DNA of 64,000 nt from Apostichopus japonicus (Eukaryota > Echinodermata > Holothuroidea > Aspidochirotida > Stichopodidae): the NCBI RefSeq assembly GCF_037975245.1, contig NC_092569.1:4550501-4614500 (forward strand), read 5' to 3'. The translations under genes and the position numbers were made by a program. Shown here in pieces: positions 1-12,180 of this stretch. Under the pieces are notes generated by a model. It was not told the origin of the DNA, did not search any database, and was given only the letters and a program-made list of their open reading frames with translations. How positions within the stretch are numbered: the first letter of the stretch is position 1; every line of letters begins with the position of its first letter.

Positions 1-24
1 AAAAGAAAAGTAGAAAGGTAGTCA

Positions 25-190
25 TAGTAAGGTGGGTTTTTCATCCAAGAGTAATCTACGGTTTTCCCATCTGTAATGACTTTCTAAATTGAAGAGATTC
101 CAAATTTGAGTTAAATTGTTGAATTGGAAGCTACCCGACGTGTAAGTTGTAATCCATAAGCCCTTGTGGGTTTCTCCCACATTTGATTTC
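25..190 (-). repeat. Dispersed repeat (related pieces at 29.8 and 60.3 kb)
   Basis: Reverse-strand words such as ATGTGGGAGAAAC and CAAGGGCTTAT recur at 60281-60325, and GGAAAACCGT..GATGAAAA..CCCACCTTACT recurs at about 29780-29825. The three places share pieces of one repeat. Its class is not identifiable here. Confidence 0.6.
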
Positions 191-534
191 TTACTGAAAG
201 TGATACCTTGCTGTTTTGCCATATACTAGGATTTTATATTTCATGATTGGACCACAGAGATGAGGTATATCGCAACTGCAAATATATTGTGATATATCAG
301 AATGATGCCTCCATTCTTTCTAGCATCCCTCTATCTTGTTAGAAACAATACTTCTGTGTCATTCAATTCAAATTTACAGACAAATTTGTCTGCGTTCATG
401 TTTTATCCTATTCTTGCGGTTCCTTTTCTGTACTACGAAAAATATTATTTTGATTGCCATCTTAGACATACGGCGAAGCAGTTTCACAAAACGAACAACC
501 AAGTAGAAATAAATACCAGCGTGTTTACGTGCAA

Positions 535-945
535 TTTAAAATTGTATGTGCAGTTCATTTGTATTTGTCTTTATTCTTGTTTTTGTAATAAGATTTATTA
601 TGTGAAGGAAAGTGTTTACGTGCAAGTTGGCTCCATCATTAAAGTGTAGACCAGAGCCGTATATATACGGCTTTGGTGTAAACAAACGTTCTGCAAGAAA
701 CCGTATTGTCAAAATGCGCGCGTGTAGCCGGCGGCTATAACTGTTTGTGTGTAAAATGTATATGAGTCATCAATCTAGCGCTTTTGGCGCTATACAACAT
801 CATTGAGAATAAGTTCCTTCACAATATGTCTGTTTATTTAATGTTAATCTCAGAAAAGTTTAAAAAAAATTAAAATTGGGTGTGTAGTTCATTTGTATTT
901 GTCTTTATTCTTGTTTTTGTAAGATTTATTATGTGAAGGAAAGGC
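535..945 (+). repeat. Local direct duplication of about 75 bp
   Basis: 535-612 and 870-945 share GTTCATTTGTATTTGTCTTT, TTCTTGTTTTTGTAA and GATTTATTATGTGAAGGAAA nearly base for base. The 260-bp interval holds the palindrome at 651-676. Confidence 0.75.
651..676. repeat. 26-bp near-perfect palindrome
   Basis: Arms CCAGAGCCGTATA and TATACGGCTTTGG pair with a single mismatch. The core GAGCCGTATATACGGCTC reappears inside a hAT-like element at 11863-11884. Confidence 0.75.
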
Positions 946-2584
946 AATGGAAAGGGTTGTGCCATCTTAGAAAAAATACGTTTACATAATAACACAATAA
1001 TTACAGCAAAAATACGAAAAACACAGGTTTTTGATAAATCTATTAGTTTTGTCTTGAATACAAAAATAAGATTTTCAATGGTATAAATATGTCATATGTT
1101 GAAACACCTACTGAAAGACAAAATGTTTGGAGTGAATAAAATAAAAAAAACAGCCACAATTTTGCAAAGGGAGGCAGGAAGAATGTTTAAAGCAAATATC
1201 TAATAATACCTTGGACATGATACCAACATAATAGGGAGAATGCTGAATGGAAGATGGAAAGAGAACTGAAATCCATAAAAACAAAGGTCTTAATAAGATT
1301 CCCTCAAGCAGCCAAATATATTGTCCATGCAGAATGAGGTTAAGAAAATTTAACAACTTGAAAAAAAGGATTCAAATCAAAATGCATTTCTATGCTGGTG
1401 CAATTGTTAGGAATGAAAGTATAAAGTTTGGTACTGCAGACAACAAGTTGATGACTGGTAGCATCCGTCTCTGACTGATGGCATCAGATTCTGGGTGATC
1501 AGTTCCTTTTTTTGTTGTCGAGGACATAATATCGCACGATAGTGGAATATGCATTTTTTATAATGCAGTACTTGTGCTGCTAAGTGCATAGTAAGTAAGT
1601 TATGGTCCATGATAATTATATAAATGAATTTAAGAAACATATATACCTTATATTGAATGTTATATTCAATTGCATAGAAATTATGAGGCAAGGAAGACTT
1701 TTGAACCCTGTTAGAATATAATATGTGGACAGATCCAGAATTTTGTAAGGAGTTGTGGCCTTGAGGTCATTACAATATACCCCTATGTATGGGAGACCTT
1801 TCCCCCAGAAACCAGAAGAAAAAAATTTGGGTGATGTGAAATGGTACATATATGAGGCATATTAAGGCTATATAAGTTAGGTCTTCACGGAAGGTTGTGC
1901 TAATCGCTACTTTTAAATTTTTTTGGTTTGTTGAGAAGGGAGGTGTGCACCCCTACCTTAACCCTGTATCCCCCCACCTTCAATTAACATGAAGTAATGA
2001 TCATAACATATCCTAATTTAGCTCTACTAAATTTGAAATAATCAAAGAAACACAATTGCTGGATAACACCCATGCAGGTTCATTACAGGATTGAATGTTT
2101 TGATCCTAGCAGGATCTTAGCATGTTTGCTGTTGAGCTAGGTTCCAGTAGGATCCAACTGACTGGCTCCATTTGATGCTATGCAGATATATGACAAAATT
2201 AATGCAGATGATTGCATGCTTCAGTTTGGATTGTATTTATTTTGATAAGTTCTGTGCCGTTACGGCATCCCAGCATTATTCGGCTTGTGTCTGCGAAGAG
2301 CCATATTAAGGACGTCAATGAGAATTTTTGCATTTTATATTGACAGCCAGGTAATGTTATCAATATAAACCATACCAAAGTCATTCTTACATGTATTGGC
2401 AAGAACTGGTTGGAAGTATGGCAACATAACAACAGATGCCAGTACTACTTTATGACTGTTTGTTTGATGAAGTCCTGACTTGAAATACTGCTTGCCTAAA
2501 TGAGATATCCAATCCTCTGTTACTGAAGGAAATGTAACAAGCTACGTAACTTGGAAATAAGCAGAAAAAAATTTCTGACTAAAA

Positions 2585-2655
2585 CAGGATTCGAAGCAGT
2601 GGCCTAGTGGTTACGAGCCCAGTGCTTTACCACACTGAGCTATCCAGCCTGTAGT
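2585..2655 (-). repeat. Degenerate tRNA-like sequence (SINE head or tRNA pseudogene)
   Basis: On the minus strand GGATAGCTCAGTGTGGTAAA resembles an A box region and GCTTCGAATCC a B box. The T stem does not pair well, so this is not a functional tRNA gene. Confidence 0.45.
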
Positions 2656-3341
2656 TGATGGTGATTGCTATGTTAGCCCATTCCTTTGCCAATGTAGCTT
2701 TAAACTTGTTACAATTATTGATAGCAATTGTGTTCCTAAGGCTTGTTTCTTATCTTAAAATGTTAGTTTATCTTTGAACCTTCATGCACTTGGAATGTCT
2801 GTTTGGCAGCCTCATATCAACTAAAGTTGATTTAATTAATTGTTTCTTTAATTTTCCTTCCCCCCTCCCCCCCCCCCTTGGAATGTACATAAATATCACA
2901 AATATAAAGTAACAAAACCACATAGACAAACAAAACAAGACATTAGCAACTTGTATGCAATGATGATAATCATGATATCACTTCTATGGAAATTGCTACA
3001 CATATGTTATATTGTTTGGTTACTGTAAGATTCTTTTGTTAATTTACAATTATATACTTTTTTTTTCTTTATTAAACTCAATTTGTTATTTCATCTACAA
3101 AACTCACCTTCATTCAACAAGATATGCTATTGTAATATCAACTTTTACCTGTTCACAGACGCATCTTCCAGCAAAACAATTTAAGCCGATTGATATCAAT
3201 TCTGCTACCACATTACACCAGATCAACTACTGACAGAATCACACCTTAACGATTAATTTCAGTCCCCGAGCGTCCCTCCACCACTCACCACCTGAAAAAT
3301 GTTATTATTATGATACAGTGCTACCTAACCTTAACTCACTG

Positions 3342-3506
3342 TCAGACGGGGAATCCCCAGAAAGTCGACGGTTTTCCGTTAATGTCTCTTTCTCGTTTCA
3401 CGAAAGACGTGAAGGAAGACACACAATTACCGATGAAGAAGTCGGCTTGACCGAGTATCATTAGATCCATTTGAGGTAGATGGGGGTCCAAATGATGAAC
3501 TTTGAC
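3342..3506 (-). CDS. POFUT1: pofut1-A exon 7 (C-terminus)
   Basis: 165 nt including TGA. Encodes [38 protein letters not shown] and [12 protein letters not shown] candidate AATAAA poly(A) signal on the minus strand sits at 3073-3068, about 270 nt past the stop. Confidence 0.95.
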   Translation of the reverse strand, partial: VKVHHLDPHLPQMDLMILGQADFFIGNCVSSFTSFVKRERDINGKPSTFWGFPV

Positions 3507-6500
3507 CTAGGAAAGAGAGATAACATATAATACCGCGGTGGGTGCTGGATTCAAGAGCAAGGATAAGTATCATAAGTCACAAAATAGGTTCACTGTGTAT
3601 CCTAATATTCACCTCTAACCTGTGGCTTATCTTCCCTGCTTAGTAATTGTATTTTTAGGTCTTTTTGTTGTTAGTATTTTGTGTCTATATTATTGATGTT
3701 TTACAAAGTTGCAATGACTTTCTTCGTCCACAGTTAAAATTGTGTCATCATCTGCAAAAAGCCGCAAACTTGTGCTTAATTTCATAGCAGAAAGTGGCTG
3801 GCACTGGCATACAGAATGTCATCTTACTTTTTCTTGAGCAGAGATACAGTGGATCGAAGGATCTTTCAGAACTCACCTTGAACAGTGGCATGTGTAAAGG
3901 GGGCCTGGGGGCCACCCCACCCCCCCCAACTGCCATCATCAGTAGGGGAAAAAATCTTCTTGTTTTCAAACTTCAAAGTACATATTGGCACAACTTTTGA
4001 GTATTGACGTAATTTCAAGTCTAAAAATGCCTCCCAAAGAAATCATTTTACTTTTAGCCACACCACTCAGTTTGCAAACTTTTTGATCCCTCTACAGCAC
4101 TTCCATAAAGGTGCAAGGCCCTATTAAAATCAGTCTGGGTCAAATTTGGAATTTGAAAACCCCAACCTTTCGAAATCACTGACCTGCAAGGGCTCCAGAG
4201 CTTCAGATAGTTCTTGGAAGTAGGATAATTTATCCGTGGCTATGTATAAATGACCGACGGCATATTTCTGAACCGCCTCGGTCGTCTGCTTCACCACGTC
4301 TTCGGCAGTGGGGTAGCACATCTCTTGGAAAACCTTCTCTCCTCTCGAGAGGCACTGGGAGGATGCCATGAATGAGGGAGAATCGACAGCATGTTTGCAA
4401 GTTGAAATCTGGAAGACAGTCACATCAAAAATATTTACAAAATGTTTTCAAAAGGTAAAAAAATCTAATGACCATTCATCGAAAAATCAGCTGCATGGTT
4501 TGAAAAGAAAAAAAATTGACAGCAGCCCAGAAAGCTAGATAGGACACTTCTACTTTGTTATTAACAAAACAATTAAAAAGGATATTCGATATTTCTTTTT
4601 CATTTCTTTTTTAAAACCGGTGAAGAGCATACAAGGACAGAGAAATGCAATGCCCATCTCTTACGTTTATCATTTTACTATTTTTATCATACACCCATAC
4701 ATGTGATGAAATCTCTCCTCCAACACTCTCCCCACACCCTTCCCTCCATCTCACAACCATGTTTGAAGAATAGTGAATACAGTGGCCAGTACTGGCCACA
4801 ACGCTCACTGCTAGTCACTGGTTCATTAGTTTAAAACACATTTTGGAGATGATTTTTAGCAAATTGTTTTATGTCATATTATGCATAATTGACAATCCAA
4901 TGACAATCTAACTTCATAGCAATGGCTAGCTTGTAAAGTATCACTTCTAGAAATGAGTCCAAAAATTATTTTGAGAATCGACCAATTCGCAATTAACATG
5001 ATATTAATACCAATACAGAGAGCATCTAAGCCGCCAAATATTTCAACTGAATGGAATCATGTGTTGCTTGCATTTTAAACCTTGTTTCGTAGAGAATAAA
5101 AGCGTGTCATGCTCTTATTCTGAGTAAGTTCTTGGTGGCAAAAGAAAGAAGAAAAAACGGGAAAGTGGTTTTCAGAATTGCAAGTGCATGTCTTAACAGA
5201 AGATTTCTTTTACCCAGTCTTGTCCTGTCCTCAGATGGATCCCAACAAATTTTTTGTCGCCGTGGAATAACCGAGCCATCTCATCTTCCGCCTTGGCAAA
5301 CAGCTGCAGGTTCCACTTAAAGTATTTCTGAATCTGTCTGTTACCTGCAGCCATAGGAAAAGTAGCTGGAGCACCACGGAATGCGATAACTGGATGCTGG
5401 GATGCAGGGTACCTGTAAAAAGGTGATTAAAAAAGAAATAATAACTCACAGTTTTGAGGTATAATATCTTGCTCCATCTAGAAGTAGTCTTAATTCCTGT
5501 TATTGATACCTGATGTGATCTCTCGTAACCCAAGGTGACTGCATTATTGTGATAACATGTAAAGTAACCTCAGTGCACAGCCACAACCCTTTGATCACAC
5601 AGATAACTGTAGTAATACCTAAAGCGGACCAAAAGTGATCAAACATTTATAATCCAAGTGATAACCACGACCTTGGGATCATTCCCATACTAGCGATCAT
5701 ATCTTACTCCATACCATAACTTTTTTACCCTAGTGATCACTAGTAGTATAGTACCCTAGTACTAGCATTCATCACAAATAATTCTACAGTGTCCTAGCGA
5801 TCATCAAACACTGTTTATAGGAGTACATACTAATGATCACCCAGTATGTACATGACCACACAATGCCCCTAGTGATCATCCATTATGACAACAATAAACC
5901 AGTCACCGTGGTGATCATCATACTCAGAGACTACCAAATTTACATGTGTCATCACCATTATACTCTGCTGGTCACAGTTTACATTAGTGATAACTCTAGT
6001 GCCAAAGTGTTCACTCAGTACACAGACAATCACACAGTGCCCTAATGACCATTATACTCTGGTGGTCAGTTTACATTAGTGATCACCTAGTACCAAAGTG
6101 ATCACCCAGTACACAGACAATTCCACAGTGCCCTAGTGACCATTACACTGTGGTGGTCAGTTTACATAAGTGAAAACCTAGTACCAAAGTGACCATTCAG
6201 TACACATACAATCACACAGTGCCCTAGTGACCATTTTACTCTGGTGGTCAGTTTACATTAGTGATATTTCGAGTACCAAAGTGATCACTCAGTACACAGA
6301 CAATCACACAGTGCCCTAGTGACCATTAAACTCTGGTGGTCAGTTTACACTAGTGAAAACCTAGTGCCAAAGTGATCATTCAGTACACCCTAGTGACCGT
6401 CTTACTCTGGTGGTCAGTTTACACTAGTGATAACCTAGTACCAATTAATCAATGAGGACACAAATGATCACACAGTGACCTAGTGACCTTTATACTCTAG

Positions 6501-9500
6501 TGATCACAATTTACATCAGTGATCACTTATTAAGCTATTACCTTATTGATCCCCCGGTCTTCAAATAACTACACGCACAGTTCCTAGAGTTCAACCACTT
6601 CCACAATGATAGCCCATTACCCAAGTACCCTGGAAATTACCCATAATAATCCTGTTGGGAATACATTCAGTAACTTACTTCTGATCCCACTCTGACTTCA
6701 GCCAAACCATCCTGTCCGCATTTGTGATGTCTGCCTGGTTCGTAATCCCAAACTTGATATATTCATCAAAGTCAATGTGGAAACCGTCCCAAAATGGACC
6801 AAATGGATTTCCTAAATTGACCATAAGAAAGATTTCCTCTAGTAAGTCGGAATGGGCAGTACAGAAACATCTTAAAAAGTAGAGAACATTAGATTGGAAT
6901 CACCAATGTGGTCTTTTTGAAAGGCATACTACTGGGATCAAAGCTCCCGAACGTATGAAGTTAGGTCGAAACGGCCCAAAGCAATGTTTACTACGCCAAA
7001 TATAGAAGTTGTGTAAATATAGAAGTTAATGGTAATCGTGTGGACAACACTAACAGACTACCCATCTGACAATCCAACGATAAGTTTCATTTATATTAGC
7101 TTCACTTGTCTATTTCCATTTAAATAAATGAACAAAGGAAGTACAGGGCTTGTAACCATTAGTTCATTGCTTCAAAGCCTGCTGTAGCAGTTTTTCCTCT
7201 TTTCCAATTTCATTTAAAATATATTGAAAGAATAGGTCACAGATTTTGATATTATGAAAACCAATTTTTGTACGTAAATTCACACTGATATGAAAAAGTT
7301 TCTAAGAGAATGTTTCAAACTTGTATTTAATTAATAATTTTTTCTCCCTAATTACTCAATTAATATGTCTTTATTCGATCATTCCTAAACATATTTTGAG
7401 TAATGCTTTGGAGACAGAATGGAAACAGCAGCTTCCACCAAAATGAGAGATATTTTCAAATAAGTGTAGAAAAAGTGATTACCTTACAGTAATAACAAGT
7501 TCATTTATGTGTTTGAGGTTAATTACCAAAGCAAGTTTTCTTGACTTACTTTATTTCACCCACCTCCCATGGAAATAAAGAGATGTGAATCTCAGAAACT
7601 CCCTGAAGGCTGAAAGTATCCCACTTGGAAATATGGTAGTAGCTAAGTCCACCATGCCAAACATTTAGGAGTCGTTCTCAGTACTAGCTCAAATGAAACT
7701 GCAGCTAAAATTCCTGGTAAGGGTTTTAGGAACTTGTGCCTGACCCTATCACCCACACCCACCCCATAATAAAATAAGAAATATATTATTTTAATAGTGA
7801 TGCATCTTACCCAATCCCCCATACCCACCCCATAATAAAAGTTAAGCAATATTTTATATTAATATTGGTTTCTTTAATGCAACACTAACCATTCTTCATT
7901 TGACATTCGTTTGGGGAATTTTGGGGCAGCCAGCAGTACCCTCTCCTCTCTCCGACCGGCCATTTTGTTTCTCCAAAATGTTTCATGAAATCTTCCATGG
8001 TGATCACCTTGTGGAAATGGGTGAATGGTTCGATTTGAAACCAATCGGATAATGGGACATTAATCTGCATGAAAAAGGAAAGAAAGATCAGATTGGAGAG
8101 AAAGTTGTCCAGGCTAGACTATTTCTTAAAGAGATGTTTTGTTTTAGGAAATGCTCAACAGAAGCTTTTTAAGCTCTTTAAGTTGTCGTTGATATACAGT
8201 ATTTTAAGCAAATCATGCAACAAGATAATTCCCATTCTTGGATAGTGAAGTTTCATAGCAAAATAAATAAACGTGGGAAATTTTGAACCAATTCAATTTC
8301 ATTATGGAAATTTCTCGCTCAATAAATTAAATTGTCTGAAAATTTCCCAGAGCATTTTAGTATCAAAAGCATTGATAAGTCGCAATCTAGTTTGCCTTCA
8401 TTCTCAGGTTGTTGACCAAACGAACAAGAAAACACTCCAAATCCTATTAGGGAAAAAAAAATCACAAGCTCCTACTGCCTACCATGCACAACACTTCCTT
8501 TAAATTAAGTCTGTAATGTTTTGGTGTGTTTTGCAAGAATACTGTTGTTCAAGAAAAATAATATTCAATGAAATATCCCATCTCTTTTCTGTAAGGTACA
8601 GTGCCAAATTGGTTAAGCTGTGCTTAAATGTTATATTTGTTTTTTAAAATTTAAATTTGACACTTTGCTCTCTTCCCACAAGTAATTAGCATAACTATAT
8701 GGGAACATTGAGCATCATTTTTATGACTCATGGCATGTTTGAAAAACTGGCTGCTGTTAATTTTTATTGTAAGCTCTTGAATAATAACTCCACTATCAAG
8801 AGAAATTGTTTCTCTTTAGATGCAGAATACTACAATTGCTCAACCAGAGAGAGAATTGATGGAAATGTGTACTCACATAGGTTCTAAATGGTGGCAACAC
8901 TAGAGTCCTGTCGATCGCTTTTGCAAATGCTAGAGCTCCAACGTAGTGTTCAGCTTGGTTTCCAAACCTCCCTGTATCAAAGGGTAAGAGGAAGGTGCTC
9001 TTGAATAAACAAGTTAGTATCTGGTCAAGTGGTTAAGGCAGTGGACTTGTGATCTAAGGATTACAGGTTCGAGCCCTGGCTAGATTTTTGCATTGTGTCC
9101 TTAGGCAAGGCACTTTATCTCCATTGCCTCTCTTCACCCAGGTGTATAAATGGGGACTTGCAAGGTAACTTGTAAATATTGTTGCGTGCGCCGGTTTGTG
9201 GCTGCACCCTATGGGAAGTCCCCCGGGGGACACATGGTTGTGGTGCACTGTGGTGCCAAGGAGAGACTGATTGAATGGTGCACACTTTGGTGTGTAGGTG
9301 TGACAAGTTACCAATGACCAGGGTTAAGTTGTGAAGTCGTGTGAGAGGGCCTTGGCCTCGAACAAGACTAAACCTAAATAAAAATAATAAAATAATAATC
9401 TACGGTACTTTATTGCATTTACATGCAATGAGGGAACACCAAGTATTGCTGGTATTAGAAATATTATATCAAGTACTATAGGAAGTTCATTGGATGCCAT

Positions 9501-10293
9501 TGAACTAGTTCATTAATAGCTGAGGGAGACCAATAGAGATTATGTAGATAACATTCCATATAATGTAAAGGACTGTCTTTGACTACAATCTGTTGTGTTA
9601 CGATAATTAGCCAAGCACAACTGACAACAAAAGTAAGGAAAAGTTAATCTCTATCAACAAACTTCTAATATTGCACTAAAAAGCCATGCTCTGTCAATAT
9701 CTCATGTACAAGTTAAACAATGCCACAGAGAGCTTAAAGGCATTGAAGACTCGCCCCAAACAACGTGCCGCCATCTTCAAAAAGTTAACTTTCCGTTGCT
9801 TGCAAGTAAGGTTTTTCTCTTGAAATATGAAATGTGATACCTTGTTATCATTAGCTGGACCTGAGATGTCCATCACTGTATCGTTTGTACACTGTGCTGT
9901 GGGTATTGATCACAGCTGTTTGTACTGATTGTACACTAGTGTCTAATTACCGACGGTAGCAAGCTGTGTGCATTTTCTGGGATCGATGGTGGTGTCTAAC
10001 ACTTCTGTTACACCTCATTCGAAACTAGATCAGATTACCGGCATTAGATGTTTCTTTTTGCGCGAGTCTTCACACCCTTTAAACGTGATTAAAATGGTAC
10101 TAACAAAACTTGGTAACATACCCATGCAAGGACAGAACATAATGTAGCCATTATCATCCCACTCGGGCACAGTATCTTCTACTGGCTTAGTCAAGTCAAC
10201 AACTTCTACATCGTCAGCAAAGGAAAGAGTTAATTCTTGGCAGACAAGTAGAAGAAGAATAGTAGAAAGAATTCCTCTACAAAAATCTTCCAT
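3342..10293 (-). CDS. POFUT1: GDP-fucose protein O-fucosyltransferase 1, paralogue A (7 exons)
   Basis: Exons (minus strand, in order): 10293-10122, 8971-8877, 8064-7890, 6811-6679, 5412-5214, 4408-4184, 3506-3342. They join in frame to 387 aa; human POFUT1 is 388 aa. Seen: a hydrophobic signal peptide at about residues 7-24, then the family blocks CPCMGRFGNQ (about 54-63), [50 protein letters not shown] (ending at 258), IATDK (314-318) and FIGNCVSSF (ending at 365). Known family role: GT65 enzyme of the ER lumen that transfers fucose from GDP-fucose to Ser/Thr of EGF repeats (Notch and ligands). The Arg in HLRTG and the Asn in GNQ correspond to residues described as essential in the C. elegans enzyme. 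The ATG at 10293 opens the signal peptide and is the natural start. The protein ends WGFPV, without the RDEF-type ER-retention tail of vertebrates. Two SINE/MITE insertions lie in intron 1 and a minisatellite in intron 4. Expected to be functional: no stops or frameshifts. Confidence 0.95.
4184..4408 (-). CDS. POFUT1: pofut1-A exon 6
   Basis: 225 nt, exactly 75 codons (259-333). Encodes a cysteine-containing segment (CKHAVD, SQCLS, EMCYPT) and [15 protein letters not shown]. Acceptor CTTCCAG, donor GTCAGT, phase 0 at both ends. Confidence 0.93.
5214..5412 (-). CDS. POFUT1: pofut1-A exon 5 (catalytic HLRTG block)
   Basis: 199 nt, codons 192-258. Encodes [26 protein letters not shown], then [12 protein letters not shown] at the 3' edge. 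The Arg of HLRTG is the family's key catalytic/GDP-contact residue. Acceptor TTTTTACAG, donor GTAAAA. Confidence 0.93.
5570..6600. repeat. Minisatellite, about 91-bp unit, in pofut1-A intron 4
   Basis: Best-kept units lie at about 5985-6530. The word CACAGTGCCCTA recurs at 6033, 6124, 6215 and 6307, giving 91, 91 and 92 bp spacing. Each unit contains TGGTGGTCAGTTTACA and several AGTGATCAC-like words. Diverged copies extend left to about 5570. Confidence 0.85.
6679..6811 (-). CDS. POFUT1: pofut1-A exon 4
   Basis: 133 nt, completes codon 148 and ends in phase 2. Encodes [17 protein letters not shown] and the [13 protein letters not shown] block. Acceptor AATTTAG, donor GTAAGT. Not recognisable as a long open frame because of its length, but the spliced frame is continuous. 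Confidence 0.92.
7735..7850. repeat. Short tandem duplication in pofut1-A intron 3
   Basis: Two copies of a segment with ACCCACCCCATAATAAAA about 75 bp apart. Nothing else is seen in the intron between 6812 and 7889. Confidence 0.5.
7890..8064 (-). CDS. POFUT1: pofut1-A exon 3
   Basis: 175 nt, codons 90-147 plus one base. Encodes [14 protein letters not shown], the [13 protein letters not shown] helix block and RRGYCW, with the Cys pair of GYC and NECQM conserved in the family. Acceptor TTCATGCAG; the donor is GTTAGT, a less common but acceptable site that conserves phase with paralogue B. Confidence 0.93.
8877..8971 (-). CDS. POFUT1: pofut1-A exon 2 (GDP-fucose-binding motif)
   Basis: 95 nt, codons 58-89. 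Encodes [18 protein letters not shown] and [10 protein letters not shown]. Acceptor GATACAG, donor GTGAGT, leaving phase 0. GRFGNQ is the family's nucleotide-sugar loop and is intact here. Confidence 0.94.
9015..9402 (+). mobile_element. tRNA-derived SINE in pofut1-A intron 1
   Basis: An A-box-like TGGTCAAGTGG at about 9022 and a B-box GGTTCGAGCCC at about 9067 form a tRNA-like head. A unique body follows, and the element ends in an A-rich (AATAA) tail at about 9375-9402. Opposite in orientation to the gene. No target duplication identified. Confidence 0.85.
9738..10078. mobile_element. TTAA-flanked MITE, copy 1
   Basis: 341 bp bounded by TTAA on both sides (9734-9737 and 10079-10082). Termini AGGCATTGAAGACTCGCC and, reversed, AGGGTGTGAAGACTCGCG form imperfect terminal inverted repeats. 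The interior is about 80-85% similar by eye to 28250-28611, inverted. TTAA duplication is typical of piggyBac-type transposition. No coding capacity, so non-autonomous. Confidence 0.82.
10122..10293 (-). CDS. POFUT1: pofut1-A exon 1 (signal peptide)
   Basis: Encodes residues 1-57 plus the first base of codon 58. It carries the hydrophobic run [11 protein letters not shown], then an acidic linker, then [13 protein letters not shown], the first conserved block. The donor is GTATGT (phase 1). A TTAA-type MITE ends only about 44 bp into the following intron. Confidence 0.93.
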
Positions 10294-11793
10294 TTTTAAA
10301 GTTTGAATACTGCAACCTCCTGAAGAAAATAAGAATAATGTTAAAGTATTAAATGTGGTAGAAACCTCTAAAAATCATGTGGATTACAAAATTTTTGCCA
10401 AAGAAAATTGTTTAATACCCAAGATCTGAGGATCTTAGAGATGTGTTTATATCCTGCATAGTTGGCTGAATCTGCAGACAGAAAAATGGTTACATAAATA
10501 TGTATTCATGTTTCCTCTTGTCGAATTTTCATACAAATTTCAGCTATGGTTATCCGCATCAATGCTTATCAATTTAGCTTATCAATTAACAGCTACTGTA
10601 ACTTTTAGATCTGTGCAATTCCGTCTGTTCTAATCCCATCCCAGTTTTAGCAAGGAGTGCTCAATGTTACAATTAGACCAAAAGTTGAGCCTTTTGATAT
10701 GACTGGGCTCCTATTCCTAATCATTGAAAAAAATTTCAGCTTCATAGCTTAAGCTTACATTAATGTACCAGTGAGTATGCTAGGGTCCGACCTGCAGACA
10801 TAAGTAAAATAGCATCATTGAGCCTGCAAAGTAACATCTATGAAGTCAATCCATTAGCCTAATGTTACGCCTAGGTGAGACTACGTGGCTATAACTAAGT
10901 TATATAAGCAGTATCAATGGCAGTATCAATAGTTAAGTAGGCTTCATATCGTAGAAACCAGTTATGCGAATAAAAGTAAAATTAACAACGACTTGTTTCA
11001 TAAGCAATTCCATTAATGGTCAAGTTGTGTCAGCAGACTAGGACATTTTGCGATGGCGCTTACATAGTCAAGAACAACTTTGTAATTCATCATTACCATG
11101 AAACTGGACGATAAACTGCAACGGTGTTACACTTTACGTTGTTGACAACCGTGCACCACCCAGGCTGTGTGTAGATGTACACACGACATGTTGCTAATTA
11201 TAGCTTATTTCGTCATAACACCAAAGATAATTCACCGAAGGTAGAAAATCTTTGATAATGCTCACCAACAACTCCGTTCCCGTACCAGGGACGCTAGAGG
11301 ATCGCCCGTAACCACTTTCGTGTGAGACAGTAATTATATTATTGTATGTTTAAAGAATTCGTTTTATGTTGTGCAAACGAAGACTCTTTATAGTGACACG
11401 TGTACGAACTTTCAAAGTTATAGGCTAGTTTGGACAATTTTGCAATGCTAATGCAGCTCTATACTGTCCTCTTGTATCAAGCTTCATATCACTTGGTGAC
11501 AGTATAAACAGTTCTCAATTCATACTGCTAGTACAAGTGCTTCGAAGCATGACTTGAAACTACTGTAGTTAGCAGGTAATTATTACCATGCAAATGGAGT
11601 AATGGACTGCTGGATGAAGAAGTCAACACCGTACGTAACGTTTAGCAGACGGAGAAGCGAAAAAGACACAATCGAACGTCTTTTACTGGGAAAGTTTTGT
11701 TGGGAGCAAATCGTTGTTCGATATTGTATAGAACACGTAGAGCTGCGTCTTTCATTTCATTTTTTTGTTTTATCACAACGTACATATATGGAA

Positions 11794-12180
11794 CAGTGGC
11801 GGAGGCTGGGGGTATTAATCAGGGGGTCGAGAATGGTCTAACAGGGGCGCTTTCGACACTATCAGAGCCGTATATACGGCTCTGGACACTATCTAAGCGG
11901 AGCGCCACCACAGGTTCGCGCGGAGCGTACAAAACATTTTTGAGTAAAGATACTCCCTAGATCGCCGGAAATTATACCTCCGAGGCCAGAATAAATAGGT
12001 GCCATCGCCAACGAAATGTGACAAATGTCAATAGGTAGATTAGAGCGCAGTTAAAAAGTCAGTAATCGTGAATAAGTTAAAAGTGGTAAAAAGCTGAAAA
12101 GGGCGCCAGCTGTCCATCTGAGTCCGTCAAGGGGGGGGGGGGTCATCCGTCCCCCTGACTGCATGGACGCTCCGCCACTG
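11794..12180. mobile_element. hAT-like MITE with 8-bp target duplication
   Basis: 387 bp. Begins CAGTGGCGGAG and ends CTCCGCCACTG, a perfect inverted pair with CAGTGGCG ends typical of hAT elements. Flanked by the exact 8-bp direct repeat ATATGGAA (11786-11793 and 12181-12188). Contains a 22-bp perfect palindrome at 11863-11884 and a run of G near 12131. No transposase. Confidence 0.93.

Larger units (their letters stand above)
1..3067. other. Intergenic, left edge to pofut1-A 3' end
   Basis: AT-rich; no coding exon supported. It holds a dispersed repeat at about 25-190, a local direct duplication (535-612 and 870-945), a near-palindrome at 651-676, a short stem-loop TAGCGCTTTTGGCGCTA near 776, a tRNA-like fragment near 2585-2655 and a poly-C run near 2865. 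The 3' UTR of pofut1-A probably ends near 3050. Confidence 0.6.

Noticed and set aside
2583-2655. Functional tRNA gene
   Set aside because: The T arm and acceptor stem do not pair; better explained as a SINE head or pseudogene.
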